DNA of 64,000 nucleotides, from NCBI GenBank assembly GCA_001657395.1, contig LYSY01000003.1, positions 186,001 to 250,000 on the forward strand, in the 5' to 3' direction. The first letter of the stretch is position 1. Every line of letters starts with the position of its first letter. Position numbers and translations under genes: made by a program. Of this stretch, positions 59,781-64,000 are shown one piece after another. Below the pieces are notes generated by a model. The model saw nothing but the letters and a program-made list of their open reading frames with translations. It had not been told where the DNA came from and searched no databases. Source of the stretch: Rhodospirillales bacterium BBD 1991-14. Lineage in GTDB: Bacteria > Pseudomonadota > Alphaproteobacteria > Kiloniellales > Kiloniellaceae.

Positions 59781-60647
59781 CTAGTGCATCATGAGGACCG
59801 GCACCTTGGCCCGCTCGAGGATCCCCTGGGTGGCCCCCCCGAGGATACGTTCGCGCAGCCGGCTGTGGCCGTAGGCGCCCATGACCAGCATGTCGGCCCG
59901 CGCGTGCTCGGCCTGCTCCAGCAGCCCGTCGGCGATGCTCTCCGAGCCCGGTGTGTAGGCCCAGGTCTTTGCGGTGACGCCGTGCCCGGCGAGAAAACGG
60001 GCCAGTTCGCTCGGCTCGATCTCGTCGCCGCTCTCCCGTGCCGTGATGACGACGACCTCTTCCGCGGCCTCCAGCAGCGGCATGGCGGCGGAGACCGCGG
60101 CAGCCCCTTCCCGCGAGCCGTCCCAGGCAACCGCGATGCGGCTGCCGAAGCCCTGGCCGACCTTCTCCGGCGCAATCAGAACCGGCCGGCCGCTGCCGAA
60201 CAGCGCGGCATCCAAGGTGGCCTCGCCGTCGCCCTCGACCGCGCCGGGGCGCGGCAGAACGATGACGTCGCTCAAGCGGCCCAGGCGTTCGACCTGCTCG
60301 GCCTCCCGGCCGGTGACACGGTTCATGCAGACCGCGAACTCACCGGGCTTCGAGGTCAGTCCCGGCTCGATCTCCGGCACGCCGGCACCGCTGCAATGGC
60401 GTTTGTAGCTGGTGTCCACCGCCTCGCGCTGCGCCGCATTGCGGGCGTCGACGGAAGCCATGATCTGCTCCATCGCAGAGGCCGACATCCCCTCGCCGAC
60501 ATAAGGGACGAGGTCGCGCGCATCGTTCTCGACGTGCAGGAAATCGACTCGTGCCCCGAAACGCCGGCCGAGATCGATCGCCGCGGTCATCGCCGCTTCG
60601 CAACCCGATCCGCCATCCGTGACTGCAAGAACAGTGGCCCAACCCAT
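59781..60647 (-). CDS. Tandem universal stress protein (UspA)
   Basis: A 288-residue protein of two Usp domains. The second keeps the ATP-binding signature GAYGHSRLRERILGGATQGIL; the first is degenerate. VAWDGSREGAAAV opens the second domain. The start ATG at 60647 is 8 bases after AGAGGA; an ATG two codons upstream is too close to it. An Fnr/Dnr-type box 102 bp upstream fits known anaerobic control of usp genes. Confidence 0.92.
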   Translation of the reverse strand: MGWATVLAVTDGGSGCEAAMTAAIDLGRRFGARVDFLHVENDARDLVPYVGEGMSASAMEQIMASVDARNAAQREAVDTSYKRHCSGAGVPEIEPGLTSKPGEFAVCMNRVTGREAEQVERLGRLSDVIVLPRPGAVEGDGEATLDAALFGSGRPVLIAPEKVGQGFGSRIAVAWDGSREGAAAVSAAMPLLEAAEEVVVITARESGDEIEPSELARFLAGHGVTAKTWAYTPGSESIADGLLEQAEHARADMLVMGAYGHSRLRERILGGATQGILERAKVPVLMMH

Positions 60648-60676
60648 GTGCATCTTCCTCTAGCCAGTAAATCCGG

Positions 60677-60703
60677 GCTCCGGGACTCGGCCCGGAGCTT
60701 TTT
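60677..60703 (+). terminator. Hairpin with T5 tract, antisense to the usp leader
   Basis: GCTCCGGG pairs with CCCGGAGC over 8 bp (loop ACTCGG) and is followed on the plus strand by TTTTT. On the minus strand the same hairpin would lie at the very 5' end of the usp transcript, where it could protect the mRNA. Genes on both sides are on the minus strand, so termination would affect antisense transcripts only. Confidence 0.55.
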
Positions 60704-60713
60704 CCGTCAGGCT

Positions 60714-60756
60714 CATTGAAGGTGCTGGCCGCTCCTGCGGCATTGACTTGGGTCAA
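60714..60756 (-). promoter_or_regulatory. Fnr/FixK/Dnr-type box and promoter of the universal stress gene
   Basis: TTGAC-TTGG-GTCAA (60743-60756) is a perfect 5-bp palindrome. On the minus strand TTCAAT at 60720-60715 would be the -10 element, giving a start near 60708, 41.5 bp from the box centre. Same geometry as the hemerythrin and hemA promoters. Confidence 0.6.
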
Positions 60757-60821
60757 GGCTCTGCCGCGGCCGCCAGGGCAAGGGAATCCGGGCCTTTCGG
60801 GCACCTGCGAGGGCGCCGGGC

Positions 60822-61760
60822 TCAGCCGAAGTGCGCGCGGTCTTCCTTGATGCCGTGGGGGTCCTGATGAAGGATGATCTCGGCCCCGGGAAAGGCCTCC
60901 AGCAATGCCTCTTCCACCTGATCGGCGATGGTATGGGCGTCGATCAGGCTGAGACCCCCGTCCATTTCGATGTGCGCCTGAATGAAGACCTGCGGTCCGG
61001 AGCTGCGGGTGCGCAGATCGTGGAGGCCCACCACGGAGGGATGCGCAAGGGCCACCGCGTGAATGCGCTTGCGGTCCTCGTCCGGCAACTCGCGGTCCAT
61101 CAGCATGTCGAGCGCGCCGCTGGCGATCTGCCAGGCGGTGTAGAGAATGTAGGCAGCGATGGCGATGCCGAAGATCGGGTCAGCGTAGAGCCAGCCGAGC
61201 TGCGCGGTGACGATGAGGGCCACGATGACGGCCCCGTTCACCAGAATGTCGCCGACGTAGTGCAGGGAGTCGGCCTGAATGGCCAGTGAGCCGGTGCGCC
61301 GGATCACGTAGCGCTGGAAGCTGACCAGGCCCAGGGTCGCCACGATCGAGAACACCATGACGGCGATTCCGATTTCGCCGTTTTCCAGGGGCCGCGGCGC
61401 GAAGAAGCGATGGCTGGCCTCGATGACCAGAAAGATCGCAGAACCGGTGATGAAGGCCGCCTGGCCGAGAGCCGCCAGCGGCTCCGCCTTGCCGTGGCCG
61501 AAGCGGTGTTCGCGGTCGGCGGGCACCAGGGCATGCCGCACGGCGAGCAGGTTCACGACCGACGCGGCGGCATCGAGCAGCGAATCGATCAGGGTCGACA
61601 GGATGCTTACCGAGTCCGTCAGGACGAAAGCGGCGAACTTCACCACGATCAGCACCGTGGCCGTCGCCACCGACGCGGTGGTGGCCAGGCGCAGCAGCCG
61701 CCCCGCTTCCGGGCCGGTAACCCGCTGCCGGGCCGGATCTGGCGTCGCCCCTGCGCTCAT
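60822..61760 (-). CDS. Cation diffusion facilitator transporter
   Basis: A 312-residue CDF protein. The metal-site motif is in SILSTLIDSLLDAAASVVN (helix 2 Asp pair), with DREHRFGHGKAEPLAALGQ after it, and SLHYVGDILVNGAVI in helix 5. The C-terminal cytoplasmic domain ends in HADQVEEALL-like and ILHQDPHG. Exports zinc, iron or manganese by proton exchange. DSLLD and HYVGD resemble the FieF/ferrous-iron-efflux type. Ends 66 bp before the usp promoter box. Confidence 0.92.
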   Translation of the reverse strand: MSAGATPDPARQRVTGPEAGRLLRLATTASVATATVLIVVKFAAFVLTDSVSILSTLIDSLLDAAASVVNLLAVRHALVPADREHRFGHGKAEPLAALGQAAFITGSAIFLVIEASHRFFAPRPLENGEIGIAVMVFSIVATLGLVSFQRYVIRRTGSLAIQADSLHYVGDILVNGAVIVALIVTAQLGWLYADPIFGIAIAAYILYTAWQIASGALDMLMDRELPDEDRKRIHAVALAHPSVVGLHDLRTRSSGPQVFIQAHIEMDGGLSLIDAHTIADQVEEALLEAFPGAEIILHQDPHGIKEDRAHFG

Positions 61761-61815
61761 CGCCAGCCGCCCGCTGGATGGCGGTTCGCGTGTTGGCGGT
61801 TCGTGATCTGACGGC

Positions 61816-62424
61816 TCATGGGAACAGCCGTTCCGTCGTCCAGCCCTCGCCGTCCCGTGTGTAGACCAGCCGGTCGTGGAGGCGGAAGGCGCCGTCCTGC
61901 CAGAACTCGATCAGGCGCGGCAGGACGCGGAAACCGGACCAGTGGGGCGGGCGCGGCACGCTGCCGACCGCATACCTGGCCCCGAACAAGGCGACCCGCT
62001 TCTCCAGCTCGAAGCGCCCCTCCAGGGGCCGGGACTGGGTGCTGGCCCAGGCGCCGATCTGGCTCTGCTTAGGCCGGGAGGCGAAGTAGGCATCGGCCTC
62101 TTCGTCGCTGACCTGTTCCACCTCTCCTTCGATGCGGACCTGCCGGCGCAGGCTCTTCCAGTGGAACAACATGGCCGCTTTGGGCTGAGCCAGAAGCTGC
62201 TGGCCCTTGCGGCTCTCGTAGTTCGTGTAGAACACGAACCCGCGTGCGTCATAGCCCTTCAGAAGGACCATGCGCGAGGACGGCATGCCGTCTTCACCCA
62301 CGGTAGAGAGCGACAGGGCATTGGGATCGTTGGGTTCCGACTCCTCGGCTTCGCTCAGCCAGGCGGCGAAGATCTCCAGCGGATCGGCCGGTGCGGTACT
62401 GCGGATCTGGGTCGCTGCGCTCAT
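61816..62424 (-). CDS. pdxH: Pyridoxamine 5'-phosphate oxidase
   Basis: A 202-residue FMN oxidase making pyridoxal phosphate. [28 protein letters not shown] and [16 protein letters not shown] are FMN-binding blocks, [12 protein letters not shown] the substrate loop, and [19 protein letters not shown] the C-terminal signature. The ATG at 62424 is preferred to a start 23 codons earlier, which would encode a non-conserved Cys-rich extension. In many alphaproteobacteria pdxH is divergent from the antigen-like and DnaJ genes, as here. Confidence 0.94.
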   Translation of the reverse strand: MSAATQIRSTAPADPLEIFAAWLSEAEESEPNDPNALSLSTVGEDGMPSSRMVLLKGYDARGFVFYTNYESRKGQQLLAQPKAAMLFHWKSLRRQVRIEGEVEQVSDEEADAYFASRPKQSQIGAWASTQSRPLEGRFELEKRVALFGARYAVGSVPRPPHWSGFRVLPRLIEFWQDGAFRLHDRLVYTRDGEGWTTERLFP

Positions 62425-62581
62425 GCGGGTCTTTGCCTGATAATTGCCATATTTGCAGCATATAGCGGCGGTATAGCCTAGAAAAAGCTCCAAAAAACGC
62501 CCCGGCGCCTGCGAATTTCGCCGAAGGGATGGTTTTGGCGATTACTGCGTACAACTGCTCGATTTCAATTTTGTGGATTCT

Positions 62582-62608
62582 GGCCCCGAATTCGGGAAAA
62601 ACGGGGCC
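62582..62608 (+). promoter_or_regulatory. Leader hairpin of the antigen-like gene
   Basis: GGCCCCG and CGGGGCC form a 7-bp stem in the leader, 25 bases before the ATG. The loop arm overlaps CCCGAATTCGGG, a 12-bp palindrome that could form a competing structure. Confidence 0.45.
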
Positions 62609-62632
62609 CAATCTTCGAGAGAGGGTATTTCT

Positions 62633-63097
62633 ATGAAGCTCAAAGTCGTCATCGCCGCCGCGGCGATCGCTCTCACCACCGCCGCCTGTGAGAACGCCGG
62701 CACCAAGCAGACCATCGGCACGCTGGCCGGCGGCGCTGCCGGCGGCCTGTTCGGCGCCCAGTTCGGCAGCGGTTCGGGCCAGCTCGCCGCAACGGCGGCC
62801 GGCGCCCTGCTCGGTGCCTTTATCGGCGGCGAAATCGGCCGCACGATGGACGACGTGGACCGCCTGAAAGCGCAGCAGGCCTACGACCGCGCAACGACGG
62901 CGCCCATCGGCGAGCAGATTGCCTGGAGCAATCCGGACAGCGGCAACAGCGGTACCGTAACGCCGACCCGCGAAGGCACCTCTTCCACCGGCGCCTACTG
63001 CCGGGAGTTCCAGCAGACCGTCACCATCGGCGGCAAGCAGGAAGAGGCCTACGGCGTCGCCTGCCGCCAGCCGGACGGCGCCTGGGAGATCCAGTAG
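62633..63097 (+). CDS. Glycine-zipper outer membrane lipoprotein (17-kDa surface antigen-like)
   Basis: A 154-residue protein similar to the Rickettsia 17-kDa antigen family. Lipoprotein signal to Cys19 (ALTTAAC), then a glycine zipper ([19 protein letters not shown], then [15 protein letters not shown]) that inserts in membranes, and a C-terminal domain with [14 protein letters not shown] and two cysteines. GAGAGGG precedes the ATG. Structural or envelope role. Confidence 0.9.
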   Translation: MKLKVVIAAAAIALTTAACENAGTKQTIGTLAGGAAGGLFGAQFGSGSGQLAATAAGALLGAFIGGEIGRTMDDVDRLKAQQAYDRATTAPIGEQIAWSNPDSGNSGTVTPTREGTSSTGAYCREFQQTVTIGGKQEEAYGVACRQPDGAWEIQ

Positions 63098-63117
63098 GCG
63101 GCCGCTGCCTCAAAGAT

Positions 63118-63200
63118 GGCGCCCTGACCCGGGCGCCTGGCCCTACGGAGACTCTTGGGTCGCTCCTTTCGAGGGGGTATGGTTGAGCCATGCTCCCTCG
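63118..63200 (+). promoter_or_regulatory. Two hairpins between the antigen-like and DnaJ genes
   Basis: GGCGCCC/GGGCGCC (63118-63137, loop TGACCC) lies just after the antigen-like gene and may end it. CGAGGG-GTATGG and CCATGC-CCCTCG (63170-63200) form a second, 12-bp stem in the DnaJ leader. Confidence 0.5.
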
Positions 63201-63244
63201 GATTCGTTCTCTTTCCTGTCGTCCCGTTCCTGTTGCGTGAGCCG

Positions 63245-64000
63245 ATGCAGGATCCCTACAAACTCTTGAACATCGACCGCAGCGCCTCGCAAGAGGACGT
63301 CAAGCGCGCCTACCGCAAGCTGGCCAAAGAGCTGCACCCGGACATCAACCCGGGCAACAAGGCGGTGGAACAGAAGTTCAAGGAGATCTCCCAGGCCTAT
63401 AGCATCCTGGGCGATGCGGAGAAGCGTAAGCGCTTCGACCGCGGGGAGATCGATGCCAGCGGCCAGGAAAAACCCTGGAAGGGCGGCTTCTACCGCAACC
63501 ACGCGGGCACCCAGGGCGGCGCCAAGTACAATCCCTTCGATTTCGGCGAGAACGTCAGCGCCGACGACATCTTCGCCGACCTTTTCGGCGCACGCACACG
63601 TCGGGTGCGCCGCCCCGGCGCCAACGTCTCCTACACCGTTCCGATCTCGTTTCTCGAAGCCGCCCAGGGGGCCAAGAAGCGGATCAAGCTGGCCGACGGC
63701 AAGACCCTGGACGTGCAGATCCCCGCGGGGACAGAGGACGGCCAGTCCCTGCGCCTGAAGGGCCAGGGCATGCCCGGTGTCGGCGGCGGCCCGGCGGGGG
63801 ATGCGCTGGTCGAGGTGCAGATCCAGGGACACCCCTTTTTCGAACGCAAGGGCAGCAACGTACATCTGGAACTGCCGGTGACCCTGCAGGAGGCACTGCT
63901 GGGCGCCACGGTCACGGTCCCCACGGTCCACGGCAGTGTCTCGATGAAGATCCCGTCGGGCTCAAACTCCGGCACCACGCTGCGCCTGAAGGGCAAAGGG
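63245..64000 (+). CDS. DnaJ-family co-chaperone, CbpA-like (3' end beyond window)
   Basis: The first 252 residues of a J-domain protein. The J domain covers about 1-66 with the HPD motif in ELHPDINPG, then a linker with PFDFGENVSADDIFADLFG, and the C-terminal substrate domains I and II (SYTVPISFLEAAQGAKKRIKL, LDVQIPAGTEDGQSLRLKGQG, HLELPVTLQEALLGATVTVPT). The cysteine zinc finger of DnaJ is absent, so this is class B, like CbpA. The frame is open to the last base. In relatives this gene sits between the antigen-like gene and fabI. Confidence 0.93.
   Translation, partial: MQDPYKLLNIDRSASQEDVKRAYRKLAKELHPDINPGNKAVEQKFKEISQAYSILGDAEKRKRFDRGEIDASGQEKPWKGGFYRNHAGTQGGAKYNPFDFGENVSADDIFADLFGARTRRVRRPGANVSYTVPISFLEAAQGAKKRIKLADGKTLDVQIPAGTEDGQSLRLKGQGMPGVGGGPAGDALVEVQIQGHPFFERKGSNVHLELPVTLQEALLGATVTVPTVHGSVSMKIPSGSNSGTTLRLKGKG

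Noticed and set aside
63143-63931. Minus-strand open frame of 262 codons at the right edge
   Set aside because: It is antisense to the DnaJ-like gene, which has a J domain and HPD motif and runs off the window.

Overview
This is a GC-rich stretch of an alphaproteobacterial chromosome. Family-level markers support that call: a C4-pathway 5-aminolevulinate synthase (HemA), the division regulator MipZ, a full CtrA-type box (TTAA-N7-TTAAC), a RibH2-type lumazine synthase behind an FMN riboswitch, an intracellular PHB depolymerase of the Cys type and a PmtA-type phospholipid methyltransferase. A Rhodospirillales/Rhodovibrionales-like lineage would fit, but that is a guess. I see no tRNA, rRNA, insertion sequence, prophage or CRISPR array. 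Both edges cut genes: rimK at the left and a DnaJ-family co-chaperone at the right.

1-9 kb: the rimK tail and a desuccinylase-family hydrolase, a GcvA-like LysR regulator, an enoyl-CoA hydratase, then a sulfide/persulfide module. The module has a two-cysteine Crp/Fnr regulator, a DUF2892 membrane protein, a persulfide-dioxygenase-like beta-lactamase-fold enzyme, a DUF442 sulfurtransferase/SQR-like flavoprotein fusion and a SulP anion transporter. 9-19 kb: ribH with its riboswitch, a PhyH dioxygenase beside a large unknown membrane protein, a PaaI thioesterase, a patatin-like lipase, two drug-efflux MFS proteins, and pyrE behind a long hairpin. 19-25 kb: a cell-cycle island with mipZ, a very large SPOR-domain membrane protein and a second ParA-type ATPase, plus an AT-rich control region with a CtrA box and a small protein gene with a strong ribosome site. 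25-29 kb: pmtA, phaZ, a hemerythrin and a TAXI binding protein.

29.7-33.4 kb: an oligopeptide ABC set with binding protein and two permeases but no ATPase. 33.4-37.2 kb: a 1252-residue CheB-CheR-PAS-histidine kinase. 38.4-47.6 kb, minus strand: rhomboid protease, M20 amidohydrolase, a complete oligopeptide ABC transporter with both ATPases, and a prolidase-like amidohydrolase, a coherent peptide uptake and breakdown locus. 47.7-64 kb: a DUF2927 lipoprotein, an ABC exporter, a flavodoxin-like reductase, a class III aminotransferase, hemA, a polyamine-type binding protein, a PadR-like regulator behind a Fur-like box, assorted enzymes, a universal stress protein, a cation efflux protein, pdxH, a 17-kDa-antigen-like lipoprotein and the DnaJ-like protein.

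Two themes run across the window. Three genes (hemerythrin, hemA, universal stress protein) carry a TTGA-N6-TCAA Fnr/FixK/Dnr-type box about 41.5 bp before a predicted start, pointing to an oxygen- or NO-responsive regulon. Short tandem repeats of 11-16 bp, several with a CTGGG core, sit at gene edges or inside disordered protein segments at many places; one contains the start codon of pmtA and one the stop codon of an unknown gene.
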